Assembly: GCA_947481355.1 (NCBI GenBank)
Contig: CANKGM010000023.1
Span: 1-14,759, forward strand
DNA: 14,759 nucleotides
Reading direction: 5' to 3'
From: Chitinophagaceae bacterium
Lineage (GTDB): Bacteria > Bacteroidota > Bacteroidia > Chitinophagales > Chitinophagaceae
Shown: positions 6,141 to 14,699 of the stretch, piece by piece
Layout: the number at the start of each line of letters is the position of its first letter
How positions within the stretch are numbered: position 1 is the stretch's first letter
Made by a program: the position numbers and the translations under genes
The notes under the pieces: model-generated
The model's input: only the letters and a program-made list of their open reading frames with translations
Told to the model about the DNA's origin: nothing
The model's database searches: none

Positions 6141-7172
6141 TTAATTAAACCAGACCAAACTCAATGCAGTATTTGTTTCAATAATTCCAAGTGCGGATGC
6201 AGCGCTATTACTCATTCGCATGGTCATCCCATCGCTTTCTTTTCCCGGAGGAACTGACCCTAGTACTTTAGCAAAAATAGACTTATCAGATCCCTTCACA
6301 CTGATTTTTACAATTGTACCAGGAACAACGCTATTTAGCAATACATAGTACTTCCCATCATCCCAACCACTGCTACTTTTGAATACACCATAAATAAATC
6401 CCTCTAATTTTTGAGGATTACCTTCTTTTGATTGCTGTGCGAATGATGAAGAAAAATAGCCAGCTCCTTTAGCAGAAGCTTCCCCCTGAATTGGCTTTGG
6501 AGCAGTCGCTAAAACACTCGCATTATCAACTACTTTGGACTGCTTCTCAACTTGTGTATCTACTACTTTTTCTAGTTGCTTCTCTACTTTTTTTTCAGCA
6601 GGAGGTAGCGTGGGAGCGGGTGGTGCATCCACAACATTTTTTTTAACCTCTTGCTGAACAGCAGGACTTGGCCTGGCCTCGATGACTTTATCCACCTTTG
6701 CAATTTCGGTTGGTGTAGTTTGCTGAACAGGTATTGTGGCTTTTACAAAACCAACTACCAATTCATCCCCTACATTGATTTGATCAGAACTTAGCTTATT
6801 CCACTTTTTTAGTTGCGCAACTGTAACATTGTATTGAGAAGCTATATGAAGCAGCCCTTCTTTCTGACCAACAACATGGGCTACTGGAATTCCTGTTTTG
6901 TTTTCTTGATCTTGATTAAAATTCGTAGAAATCAATGGGATTTTCAGGGTCTGGCCAATCGACAACCCTTTATCTAAGCTAAGCCCATTAAAAGGAGCGA
7001 TATCTCTTGGGCTGATTTCATACTTTCTGCCTATGCTATACCAGTTTTCTTTAGGAAGAACTTTGTGATCTATATATAATCCCTTACCCGAGTTTTTCAG
7101 AAGGAGCTGAGCAGATTGAGAAAAACAGCATAAAGAGATGAATAAACAAAATATTAAATAAGTAGTGCGCAT
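6141..7172 (-). CDS. Secreted LysM-repeat protein with C-terminal RlpA-like barrel domain
   Basis: This 343-residue exported protein probably binds peptidoglycan in the periplasm. A signal peptide covers residues 1 to about 19, with likely cleavage after Ser-Gln in CCFSQSAQ. The cysteines there do not form a proper lipobox. Two LysM modules follow, at about 33-79 (KENWYSIGRKYEISPRDIAP, LSIGQTLKIP) and 98-141 (GLLHIASQYNVTVAQLKKWN, INVGDELVV). A low-complexity linker rich in Pro, Lys, Val, Gln and Glu runs from about 145 to 235. The C-terminal domain (about 255-341) resembles the double-psi beta-barrel of RlpA: YYVLLNSVVPGTIVKI, then IFAKVLG, then MRMSNSAASALGI. Residues equivalent to the catalytic His and Asp of RlpA do not appear, so it may be structural rather than lytic. 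It stands 78 bp after the rRNA methyltransferase gene and 156 bp before the FkbM-like gene, perhaps as its own unit. Confidence 0.85.
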   Translation of the reverse strand: MRTTYLIFCLFISLCCFSQSAQLLLKNSGKGLYIDHKVLPKENWYSIGRKYEISPRDIAPFNGLSLDKGLSIGQTLKIPLISTNFNQDQENKTGIPVAHVVGQKEGLLHIASQYNVTVAQLKKWNKLSSDQINVGDELVVGFVKATIPVQQTTPTEIAKVDKVIEARPSPAVQQEVKKNVVDAPPAPTLPPAEKKVEKQLEKVVDTQVEKQSKVVDNASVLATAPKPIQGEASAKGAGYFSSSFAQQSKEGNPQKLEGFIYGVFKSSSGWDDGKYYVLLNSVVPGTIVKISVKGSDKSIFAKVLGSVPPGKESDGMTMRMSNSAASALGIIETNTALSLVWFN

Positions 7173-7250
7173 AAAAAAAATTAACTTAATAATGAAACTG
7201 TTCCTTATTAAAAAAAAGCAGTGAGTTAAGAATGTAAAAATAAGGCAAAA

Positions 7251-8651
7251 TCATTTCCTCATCAATATTCTCCATTTCATAGGATAGTAATTATTTACTC
7301 TTCCCGACAATACCTTAATCCAACCCATCGGAATCCCTTTATATGTGGCCAGGATCCACCCCAATTCGCTAATATCATACGAAAAATCATCTTTTCTCAG
7401 GTATTTCAATGCTTGTTCTTTGTTCAACTCAACTTTTCGAATTTCGCTCGAGTACAAGGAGCTCATGGCCAATTCGTGATCAGGGATAATGTCATTTCGC
7501 AACAACGAACCAATACGTGCCCCTGATTTCCTTATGTTTAATATTCTTTGAAGCAACTGAACATCTTCTTTATTTATTGCATCTACTACAAAAACATCTT
7601 TATCATGAGTGGAATAGGACAACTCCTTGGATGGATTCACCCAAGGATTTATAAAATCAAAATGGGGTTCTACGACTTTTTTTTGACTCACTTCAGGACT
7701 AGTAAAATAGCATCCAGTTTTTTTTCGCAAAAACGCACAAAAAAATCCTTCTCCGTTCAACTTATCAGGATAAAATCGATAGCCATAAGCATGGTGAACG
7801 GGAGATTCAGTTTCGACAATTCCCCAGCGCTTGTCTACTGAAACTTGAATTGACTCATATTCACCCTCACGCATCAAAAAATCCAAGTTTTGTTCATTTT
7901 CTTCTATGGAGTAAGAACAAGTAGAATAAACTAAAACGCCATTTTCTGTAAGAGCTTTAGTTCCATCAGTTAATATTCTTTTTTGTCTAGATGAACAAAA
8001 GTCAACTAATTCAGGATTCCACATACCTGCAGCATCACTATCCTTCCTAAACAATCCGCTGCCACTACATGGAGCGTCTATCAAGGCGACATCAAAAAAA
8101 CCTTGAAGAGCATTGAAATCTTCAGGGTCATTATTCGATATAAAAACATGTGAGGCACCCCATTTCACCACATTTTCATATAGCGCTTGAACTCTCGACT
8201 GAATAATCTCATTGGCTAAAACCAACCTAAAATGAGGAAGTGAAGCCAATAAAGTTGTTTTACCTCCCGGAGATGCACAAAGATCTAATGCCTTTAAATC
8301 ACGTTGTTCACCAAGAATAACAGATAATGCATAGTGTATAAACATACTTGATGCTTCCTGTACATAATATGCACCAGTATGGACTAGTGGATCAAGCGTG
8401 AAAGAGGGCCGACGTGTTAGATAGAAAGCATTTTCGCACCAAGGCACATTTCCGGCAAAATTTTCTTCTGCAAATATTCCATCAGAAGCCGTCAATAAAC
8501 TTGTTCCTATGGAAGCAGACGCGTAAGCAAATTTGGATCCATTAGCCCTGATTGAAACAACAGCATCCTTAGCATGTGCATCAATGAATTCTGTTAATGA
8601 TAAACCTCTACAATCTTTTAAAGAGGATAGAAAAACTTCAGAGGGTATCAT
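7251..8651 (-). CDS. RsmF/NOL1/NOP2/sun-type rRNA (cytosine-C5) methyltransferase
   Basis: This enzyme methylates a cytosine of ribosomal RNA at C5 using S-adenosylmethionine, via a transient covalent bond to a cysteine. The 466 residues are in the usual range. After an N-terminal RNA-binding part (VPWCENAFYLTRRPSF, 69-84; GAYYVQEASSMF, 93-104) come the SAM loop DLCASPGGKTT (123-133), motif IV DAPCSGSGLF (192-201, Cys195) and motif VI STCSYSIEENE (243-253, Cys245, expected nucleophile). Residues from about 330 to the end form a PUA-like RNA-binding region as in RsmF. Which cytosine is modified cannot be told from sequence, so no symbol is given. The start codon overlaps the stop of the M28 peptidase gene as ATGA, so translation is likely coupled to a gene of unrelated function. 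Confidence 0.92.
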   Translation of the reverse strand: MIPSEVFLSSLKDCRGLSLTEFIDAHAKDAVVSIRANGSKFAYASASIGTSLLTASDGIFAEENFAGNVPWCENAFYLTRRPSFTLDPLVHTGAYYVQEASSMFIHYALSVILGEQRDLKALDLCASPGGKTTLLASLPHFRLVLANEIIQSRVQALYENVVKWGASHVFISNNDPEDFNALQGFFDVALIDAPCSGSGLFRKDSDAAGMWNPELVDFCSSRQKRILTDGTKALTENGVLVYSTCSYSIEENEQNLDFLMREGEYESIQVSVDKRWGIVETESPVHHAYGYRFYPDKLNGEGFFCAFLRKKTGCYFTSPEVSQKKVVEPHFDFINPWVNPSKELSYSTHDKDVFVVDAINKEDVQLLQRILNIRKSGARIGSLLRNDIIPDHELAMSSLYSSEIRKVELNKEQALKYLRKDDFSYDISELGWILATYKGIPMGWIKVLSGRVNNYYPMKWRILMRK

Positions 8652-10876
8652 TTGAATACAGCGACTCCCTTTTGCAAAGCTTGGTTAAGGTTTAGGATAC
8701 TGGCGGCAACCACTTCAATATATCCTTGAGCCTCTTTCCAATTTCGCTGCTCAATACCTTCCCTAACACCAGGTATTGTTTTTACGCCATATCCAGTGTA
8801 TAAGCCTGGAGCATAAATCATGTGTTTATACCAAGGTCTGCGCGGTAAGCCGTTTTCATCTAGCAACTGCTGTTCTGCATGAAATAATACATCATTCAAC
8901 AACTGCATTTTAATTGGATCAAGGGCAAGTGACTGATCAAGCAAAGTAGTTAATACTGTAGAGGTAGCTTCAAGCTGAGTCATAGCATTATCCAACTTGC
9001 TGAAATCCAGAAAAGGAACAGATTCCTTTATTTGAGGATTGGCTAGGGTGTGCTGTGGATCTTTTGCAAGATCAAAAAAACCTTCTTTTATTAGTTTGTT
9101 TTCTGCATTGGTTTCTGCCCTCATCTGATCAAGACCTGTTTTTAACTCAGCCACATATCCTGCAATGGTATTCACAAGAGTTGCGTAGTCAAATGGCAAC
9201 ACATCAGCATTTGATAAACGAAGCATAGACCTCCCTGCAGTTTTTGCCAACGCCGATCCATATTGAAAACCAGGATCTTTGAACCGTATAAAATGATCAT
9301 ATGAATCATATATAGAGTGATATTCACCTCCATCACCTTCTCCACCATATCCAATATTTGCTGAGGGTATTCCAAGGTGTTGAAAAAATGGCGAAAAATC
9401 AGATCCTGAACCAAGTGCCTCTATTTTAAAGTTTTTCTGCCCAATGATTTTTGATAATGATCCACGGTCTGCATCTACAAGCATCTTAGCATATCGTCGG
9501 TCTGCTACAGAAACCCCAGTCTCTGGATCCTTTACATCTCTAGCAACCTCATTGAAAAAAAGTTCTAAGGCATGAGAACCACCAAAGCCAACATATCCTC
9601 TGCTATTACCATCTGAATTTAAATAAGCAACAGCTTTTTGTTTCAATTCAACTGCATGATCTTCTACCCACTCAGTTGAGCCAAGTAAAGAAGGCTCTTC
9701 GCCATCCCAGGCACAAAAAACTAAGGTCCGTTGTGGTTTGAATCCTTTTTTTGAAAGCTCTCCAATTATCCTTGCTTCTTCCATTTCTGCAACCATTCCA
9801 CTTATTGGATCTGAAGCCCCATTAACCCAACCATCATGATGATTCCCACGAATCACCCATTCATCAGGATACTTTTCACCCTTCATTTTAGCAATGACAT
9901 TATATAATGTTTTGATATCCCAATTAAACTTCAATGCTAGCCTAACCTTTGCAACACTAGGGCCAACATGGTATGTAATAGGTAGACCTCCTTTCCATGA
10001 ATCAGGCACAACCTCACCTGACAAGGAAGTTAACAAAGGCAGTGCATCTTCATAAGATATAGGCAAGACTGGGATTTTCATGATTGTTTTTACATCTTCC
10101 CTTGCTAGTCTTTTCACATCCTTAGTTGAAGCATAATTAGGAGTGGTAGGATCACCTGGGTAGACTGGCATATCCATTACAGAACCCCGTTGAACGCCTT
10201 GTTGTGGCCTAAATGCCCCCTTTGGGTAAACATCCCCTTCAACATAGCCATCATCCTTTGGGTCAGAATAGATGATACATCCAATTGCACCATGTTCTGC
10301 AGCGACTTTAGGTTTTATCCCGCGCCAAGACCCACCATATTTTGCAATTACAATTTTTCCTTTTACATCTATCCCCATTCTCTGAAGTACTTCGTAATCC
10401 GCTGGCACACCTCTATTCACAAAGACCAATTCAGCAGTTACATCACCATCAGCAGAGTACGCATTGTATGATGGCAACTGCTCAGATTTTTGACCTGAGG
10501 TTCTATCTTCCTTAATTATAGTTTCTTCAAGCTTAGCTTTATACGGCTTATCACCAAGTAACTCAAGAAGCCTTGACTTAGGTGAGGGAAATAATACATC
10601 ATACATTTCAATCTCTGTGTCATAACCCCACTGCTTGAAAAGGTTGGCCATATATTCAGCATTCGCTTTGCCTTGAACCGAACCAACATGATGAGGTCTT
10701 GACGTTAAAAATTTCATCCAAGTATCTTGGTTTGAAGTTGAAACCATCAAATCAAATTGCTTTTCAAGCTCTAACTGTTTGGACGCATTCACCAGAGTAA
10801 ACCCAGTTATTTTTTCTTGGGCAACGGACTGTGTTATAGTCAAAAATAAAACGGCTATAAGTATAGAAATTCTCAT
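8648..10876 (-). CDS. Secreted M28 zinc peptidase, glutamate carboxypeptidase II-like
   Basis: This 742-residue exported metallopeptidase has the layout of human PSMA/GCPII (750 residues). A signal peptide covers residues 1 to about 19 (cleavage near SVAQ). A protease-associated domain is inserted at about 115-300. The catalytic M28 domain has all expected co-catalytic zinc ligands: His346 (GNHHDGW), bridging Asp356 (GASDPISG), catalytic Glu393 with ligand Glu394 (WDGEEPSLLGSTEW), Asp422 (YLNSDGN) and His520 (EYHSIYDSYDHF). A transferrin-receptor-like dimerisation domain follows at about 600-735. The family removes C-terminal residues, often acidic, from peptides, so a role in peptide scavenging in the periplasm or outside the cell is likely; specificity is inferred only from resemblance. 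It is 64 bp downstream of pntB, and its stop overlaps the start of the rRNA methyltransferase gene. Confidence 0.95.
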   Translation of the reverse strand: MRISILIAVLFLTITQSVAQEKITGFTLVNASKQLELEKQFDLMVSTSNQDTWMKFLTSRPHHVGSVQGKANAEYMANLFKQWGYDTEIEMYDVLFPSPKSRLLELLGDKPYKAKLEETIIKEDRTSGQKSEQLPSYNAYSADGDVTAELVFVNRGVPADYEVLQRMGIDVKGKIVIAKYGGSWRGIKPKVAAEHGAIGCIIYSDPKDDGYVEGDVYPKGAFRPQQGVQRGSVMDMPVYPGDPTTPNYASTKDVKRLAREDVKTIMKIPVLPISYEDALPLLTSLSGEVVPDSWKGGLPITYHVGPSVAKVRLALKFNWDIKTLYNVIAKMKGEKYPDEWVIRGNHHDGWVNGASDPISGMVAEMEEARIIGELSKKGFKPQRTLVFCAWDGEEPSLLGSTEWVEDHAVELKQKAVAYLNSDGNSRGYVGFGGSHALELFFNEVARDVKDPETGVSVADRRYAKMLVDADRGSLSKIIGQKNFKIEALGSGSDFSPFFQHLGIPSANIGYGGEGDGGEYHSIYDSYDHFIRFKDPGFQYGSALAKTAGRSMLRLSNADVLPFDYATLVNTIAGYVAELKTGLDQMRAETNAENKLIKEGFFDLAKDPQHTLANPQIKESVPFLDFSKLDNAMTQLEATSTVLTTLLDQSLALDPIKMQLLNDVLFHAEQQLLDENGLPRRPWYKHMIYAPGLYTGYGVKTIPGVREGIEQRNWKEAQGYIEVVAASILNLNQALQKGVAVFK

Positions 10877-10940
10877 ACAAGTAAATTTAGTTAATTCTTT
10901 ATTTATAAAATATTGATTGCGGGAAAAGGGGAAATCTTGA

Positions 10941-12377
10941 TCAGATATTTCTGATTTCTGTTAGCAAATCTTGAAGCGCTTTTTTTGCATCACCAAAAAG
11001 CATAGATGTTTTAGGTTGAAAAAAAAGTTGGTTTTCAATCCCGGCATAACCAGGTTTCATACTTCGTTTATTTACAATAACGTGTTTTGCCTCTTCTACT
11101 TCCAAGATCGGCATACCATAAATTGGAGATGCTGGATCTGATTTTGCAGCAGGATTGACAACATCGTTTGCCCCAAGTATTAGTACAACATCTGCCGTTT
11201 TAAATTCTTCATTGGCAACTTCCATTTCCAAGAGTTTATCATAACTCACATCGGCTTCAGCTAACAATACATTCATATGGCCAGGCATACGACCCGCTAC
11301 TGGGTGTATAGCATATTTCACTTCAACGCCCCTTGATTCAAGGGTTTTCTCCAATTCATGACACACGTGTTGAGCTTGAGCAACAGCTAATCCATAACCA
11401 GGAACAATCATCACTTTATTGGCATAACCCATGACTACTGCAGCATCACTTAGGGAAATTTCCTTATAAGAACCCACCATTGCTGCACTACCCTGCCCTG
11501 CACTCGCTCCAGAACCAAACGAGCCAATCAAAACATTTTTCAACGAACGGTTCATTGCTTTACACATTAAAATAGTAAGCAGTGTTCCTGCTGCACCTAC
11601 AAGAATTCCACCAGTCAACATCACCTTGTTGCTGTACAAAAATCCTCCACAAGCTGCAGCGACACCAGTAAAGGAATTTAAAAGTGAAATCACCACAGGC
11701 ATATCAGCTCCCCCAATCGGAAGCACAAAAAAGACACCATATAAAACTGAAAAGAAAATAATCAGATAAAAGAATAACGGAGTCTCGCTTGGTCGAGCAA
11801 AAATTATGTATGAAGCCAAAAATATAGTTATCGCAAACAATAATAAGTTAGCGATATGCTGCCCTTTGAATGAAAAATCTTTAATCTTACCATTTAGCTT
11901 ACCCCATGCAATCATGCTTCCAGCAAATGAAACAGCGCCAATAATCAACCCAAGTAAAATGATGAGAAGCTTTGTTTGATCCAAGCCAGAAAAAGAACCT
12001 ATCTCACTTATTGCTTCATTGGGATTTCCCTTCACAAGATGCCTGAATTCAATGATAGAAATAAGTGCAGCACATGCACCACCCATTCCATTAAATAAAC
12101 TTACCATTTCAGGCATAGATGTCATTTGAACCCTTTTCGCCATCAAGGTTCCAACAATACTGCCTAAGATAAGTCCTCCAAATATCCAACCATAGTTTCC
12201 AAGCTTTAGACCATCTTCTTCATATAAAAAGATGGTACCCAAGATGGCAATAGTCATACCAGCCGCTGCAAACAAATTACCTTTTCGAGCACTAGCAGGA
12301 TTAGACAACATCTTTAACCCAACAATAAATGATATTGATCCAAGTAGATAACATAAAGCAAGTAAATTCAATTCCAT
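10941..12377 (-). CDS. pntB: NAD(P) transhydrogenase beta subunit PntB
   Basis: PntB is the membrane and NADP(H)-binding subunit of proton-translocating transhydrogenase, which reduces NADP+ with NADH as protons enter the cell. The 478-residue length is normal. The first 275 or so residues hold about nine membrane helices (domain II). The cytoplasmic NADP domain III (about 300-478) shows GYGLAVAQAQ (327-336), HPVAGRMPGHMNVLLAEA (358-375), GANDVVNP (402-409) and KRSMKPGYAG (437-446). In the membrane part, MPEMVSLFNGMGG (88-100) has Asn96 where E. coli PntB carries the proton-pathway His91; see the matching His in the small subunit. An AAGGA stands 3 bases before the ATG, an unusual sight in this window. 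It is the last of three genes and starts 21 bp after pntAB. Confidence 0.98.
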   Translation of the reverse strand: MELNLLALCYLLGSISFIVGLKMLSNPASARKGNLFAAAGMTIAILGTIFLYEEDGLKLGNYGWIFGGLILGSIVGTLMAKRVQMTSMPEMVSLFNGMGGACAALISIIEFRHLVKGNPNEAISEIGSFSGLDQTKLLIILLGLIIGAVSFAGSMIAWGKLNGKIKDFSFKGQHIANLLLFAITIFLASYIIFARPSETPLFFYLIIFFSVLYGVFFVLPIGGADMPVVISLLNSFTGVAAACGGFLYSNKVMLTGGILVGAAGTLLTILMCKAMNRSLKNVLIGSFGSGASAGQGSAAMVGSYKEISLSDAAVVMGYANKVMIVPGYGLAVAQAQHVCHELEKTLESRGVEVKYAIHPVAGRMPGHMNVLLAEADVSYDKLLEMEVANEEFKTADVVLILGANDVVNPAAKSDPASPIYGMPILEVEEAKHVIVNKRSMKPGYAGIENQLFFQPKTSMLFGDAKKALQDLLTEIRNI

Positions 12378-12398
12378 TATTCCTTGTTTATATATAAG

Positions 12399-12707
12399 TT
12401 ACTTCTTCTTTTTAAACATCTCTAACATACGGTCTGTAACTACAAAACCGCCAACTACATTTAGTGTTCCCAGTACAACAGCTAAAAAACCTAGTATGAG
12501 TGCTATTATATTTCCTTCTTCTGCCTTACCCATAACTATTATGGCGCCAATTATAACTACGCCATGAATGGCATTAGCACCACTCATAAGTGGTGTATGC
12601 AAAACACTTGGTACACGACCGATAACTTCAATGCCGACAAAAATCATCAGCACAACTATATAAATCATTTCTTGATGAACTGAGATCCAAGATAAAAGTT
12701 GATTCAT
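12399..12707 (-). CDS. pntAB: NAD(P) transhydrogenase alpha-2 membrane subunit (PntAB)
   Basis: This small integral membrane subunit corresponds to the C-terminal membrane part of E. coli PntA. It has 102 residues from ATG 12707; an upstream TTG at 12740 would add an unconserved segment. Three to four membrane helices are visible: about 14-30, 44-60 and 65-92. Landmarks are the conserved loop LHTPLMSGANAIHG (36-49) and the end GGFVVTDRMLEMFKKKK. His48 in NAIHG stands where E. coli PntA has Ser (NAISG); it would supply the proton-pathway histidine that PntB lacks here. The gene lies between pntAA (50 bp upstream) and pntB (21 bp downstream). This split alpha form is the same as in Rhodospirillum rubrum and Thermus thermophilus. 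Confidence 0.96.
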   Translation of the reverse strand: MNQLLSWISVHQEMIYIVVLMIFVGIEVIGRVPSVLHTPLMSGANAIHGVVIIGAIIVMGKAEEGNIIALILGFLAVVLGTLNVVGGFVVTDRMLEMFKKKK

Positions 12708-12757
12708 AATTATCGTTTTACAAACTATTCTATATAGCAATAAACAAATTCTAAAAT

Positions 12758-13828
12758 CTATACGTGCGCTCTTGTACCAATTACCAAATCATCTGTAACT
12801 TCTTGAATAACATTCCCCTCCTTATCCAACAACAATTGCATAAAATTCAAAATGTTTTTACCGTACAATTTACTTGCATCGGAAGGCATGGTTGCGGGCA
12901 AATTACTATCACCAATAATAGTCACGCCATGATATAAAACTGTTTCCCGGTCTTTTGTCACTGGCGTATTACCTCCCGTTGACGCTGCAAGGTCTATAAC
13001 TACGCTTCCTCTTTTCATGGTTTGCAACATGGCTTCAGAAACAAGAATTGGAGCTTTTTTCCCTGGGATCTGTGCTGTTGTAATAACAATATCTGACTTT
13101 GCAATACTCTCTTCGATTTTAAGTTGCTGATTACGCTTGTATTCCTCTGTTTGCTCTACGGCGTAACCTCCTGCAGCAGATGGGTCTGCAGCACCCGGAA
13201 CTTCAATAAACTTTGCACCTAAACTTTGAACTTCTTCTTTTACTGCTGGCCTAGTGTCAAACACCTCAACTACTGCTCCAAGTCTTTTTGAAGTTGCAAT
13301 GGCTTGTAACCCTGCAACACCCGCACCCAATATCAAGACCTTTGCGGGAGCAATACTTCCTGCGGCAGTCATAAACATTGGAAAATAGCGTCCATAGGCA
13401 TTTGCAGCAGTAAGTACCGCTTTATAACCAGCTATGTTAGCTTGACTTGACAAAACATCCATGCTTTGAGCTCGTGTAGTACGTGGCAATAACTCCATGC
13501 TGTATACAATAACGCCTTGATCTGTCCATGATTTTATACGATCCTTTTCAAATCTTGCTTGGAACATGCCAATCAAAACCACTCCTTTACGTAATGGTAT
13601 TGTTGGATTATGAATAGACAAAACAACATCTGCTCCTGCAGCAATCTCTTCGGCCGACTTAATCTCTGCACCAACTGATAAATAATCTTGGTCTGAACAA
13701 AATGCATTTAAGCCTGCTCCAGCTTCAACCCAAACGTGTATACTTTTTTTAATTAATTGCAGCGCTCCTTCTGCAAGCAAGGAGACCCTAGTTTCAGGAG
13801 AAAATTCCTTTAAAACAGCAACAATCAT
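12758..13828 (-). CDS. pntAA: NAD(P) transhydrogenase alpha-1 subunit, NAD(H)-binding (PntAA)
   Basis: This soluble domain I of proton-translocating transhydrogenase binds NAD(H) on the cytoplasmic face and passes hydride to NADP+ bound by PntB. It has 356 residues, slightly short for the family (often 370-390) but complete at both ends. The N-terminal alanine-dehydrogenase-like half starts MIVAVLKEFSPETRVSLL and includes the family signature RAQSMDVLSSQANIAGYKAV (119-138). The NAD-binding Rossmann fold has VLILGAGVAGLQA (164-176) and acidic Asp191 in EVFDTRP. DLAASTGGN (279-287) follows. The protein stops where the membrane part begins in E. coli PntA, and that part is the next gene. It heads the three-gene operon; a TAGATTTG promoter element and a small inverted repeat precede its ATG. 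Confidence 0.98.
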   Translation of the reverse strand: MIVAVLKEFSPETRVSLLAEGALQLIKKSIHVWVEAGAGLNAFCSDQDYLSVGAEIKSAEEIAAGADVVLSIHNPTIPLRKGVVLIGMFQARFEKDRIKSWTDQGVIVYSMELLPRTTRAQSMDVLSSQANIAGYKAVLTAANAYGRYFPMFMTAAGSIAPAKVLILGAGVAGLQAIATSKRLGAVVEVFDTRPAVKEEVQSLGAKFIEVPGAADPSAAGGYAVEQTEEYKRNQQLKIEESIAKSDIVITTAQIPGKKAPILVSEAMLQTMKRGSVVIDLAASTGGNTPVTKDRETVLYHGVTIIGDSNLPATMPSDASKLYGKNILNFMQLLLDKEGNVIQEVTDDLVIGTRAHV

Positions 13829-13848
13829 GTGGGATAATTTGTATCCAC
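13829..13848 (-). promoter_or_regulatory. Inverted repeat directly before the pntAA start codon
   Basis: GTGGGATA (13829-13836) and TATCCAC (13842-13848) can pair with one bulged G and a loop of 5 bases. On the minus-strand RNA this hairpin would end immediately before the AUG and so could hinder ribosome binding. Alternatively it may be an operator, since it overlaps the expected transcription start. The stem is short. Confidence 0.3.
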
Positions 13849-13855
13849 AAATCTA
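13848..13855 (-). promoter_or_regulatory. Exact Bacteroidota -7 element TAGATTTG for the pnt operon
   Basis: Read on the minus strand, 13855-13848 is TAGATTTG, an exact fit to TAnnTTTG. It lies 19 bases before the pntAA ATG, which gives a short leader of about 15 bases. No clear TTTG is found 19 bases further upstream, so only half of the promoter is supported. It lies within the 59 bp gap after the O-methyltransferase-like gene, so the pnt genes may be both read through and separately initiated. Confidence 0.42.
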
Positions 13856-13887
13856 ATCAAATTAATTATGCTAGAAGTACTGAATTA

Positions 13888-14688
13888 TTAAAATCGAATT
13901 CGAAAATCGAGTTTTTCTTTAAAATCTTTTCTAAAAAAAACAATCCCAATAAAAAATAGGTCAATAGCTAGGGTTACCCGCTCATTTCCACGAATAATAT
14001 CCCATGCATTTTCCATTTCGGAGCTCCAGTGTATATCATCAAAGACAAAAATATCATATTCACCAGAATGAGCTAATGCCGTGTTGAAATATTCAATGGT
14101 TGAGTTAAACTGATGATTACCATCAAAAAATATCATTTTGGATCCTTTCATAGACAATACCATAGGCTCAAGTTCATGATCAAAATTGCCTACCACCTGA
14201 CGAATATTGTCAAGTCCATGTTGCTCAAAAACCCGCTTTGCAACTTGGGCTATTTCAGGCGCACCCTCAATGGTAATGACGCCATATTTTGGCTTTGCCA
14301 ATGCTAAATAACCAGTAGTAACTCCCAATGAAGTACCCAACTCCAAAATAGAATCAATCGTATAATACTTCGCTATGCGAAATAGCAAAGTTGAATACTT
14401 AATAGGCTTAACTGCATATTTGGCTATTCGTGCAACACTTCGTAAGGGTTTCTTTTCAATGCCGGATCCAGCGCCTAAGTCATCAACGTTTACGTATTGA
14501 TCAGATTTTTTCAAATCCTTTAACTGCCTATTTAATAGATCAAAGCCTTTGTCCCTTATCCCCTTATTCTGAAGCACATTGATGATGAGGTCAAATACAA
14601 AGGGAGAATGCATGCCATGCCCTTTAGCATTTGAAGCAGTTAGGTAATATGCAATGTATTTGAACGCTAGTTGAAATCGATTATACAT
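13888..14688 (-). CDS. Class I SAM-dependent methyltransferase, O-methyltransferase-like
   Basis: This 266-residue soluble protein carries a SAM-binding Rossmann fold in its second half: ILELGTSLGVTTGYLAL (114-130, motif I), ITIEGAPE (138-145, acidic residue for the ribose), KMIFFDGNH (184-192) and YDIFVFDDIHWS (211-222). The FFDGNH and FDDIHW segments resemble the metal-dependent catechol O-methyltransferase group (Methyltransf_24 type). The first 100 residues are family-specific (GHGMHSPFVFDLI at 23-35). The substrate is unknown. The loop DLGAGSGIEKK at 70-80 looks like a motif I but lies too early and is probably a lid segment. It starts 11 bp after the stop of a gene entering from the right edge and ends 59 bp before pntAA, so it belongs to an upstream operon. 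Confidence 0.88.
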   Translation of the reverse strand: MYNRFQLAFKYIAYYLTASNAKGHGMHSPFVFDLIINVLQNKGIRDKGFDLLNRQLKDLKKSDQYVNVDDLGAGSGIEKKPLRSVARIAKYAVKPIKYSTLLFRIAKYYTIDSILELGTSLGVTTGYLALAKPKYGVITIEGAPEIAQVAKRVFEQHGLDNIRQVVGNFDHELEPMVLSMKGSKMIFFDGNHQFNSTIEYFNTALAHSGEYDIFVFDDIHWSSEMENAWDIIRGNERVTLAIDLFFIGIVFFRKDFKEKLDFRIRF

Positions 14689-14699
14689 TGAACGATTTC

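Noticed and set aside
9172..9414. Minus-strand 80-codon open frame within the M28 peptidase
   Set aside because: It overlaps the conserved zinc-ligand region of the peptidase in another frame; coding there is clearly the peptidase.
13957..13994. Search for tRNA genes and terminators around the pnt operon and other gaps
   Set aside because: No cloverleaf-like segment and no GC stem followed by a T run was found in any intergenic gap; the gaps are short and AT-rich.
14113..14307. Plus-strand 64-codon open frame opposite the methyltransferase
   Set aside because: It is antisense to the conserved SAM-binding core and has no recognisable motif.
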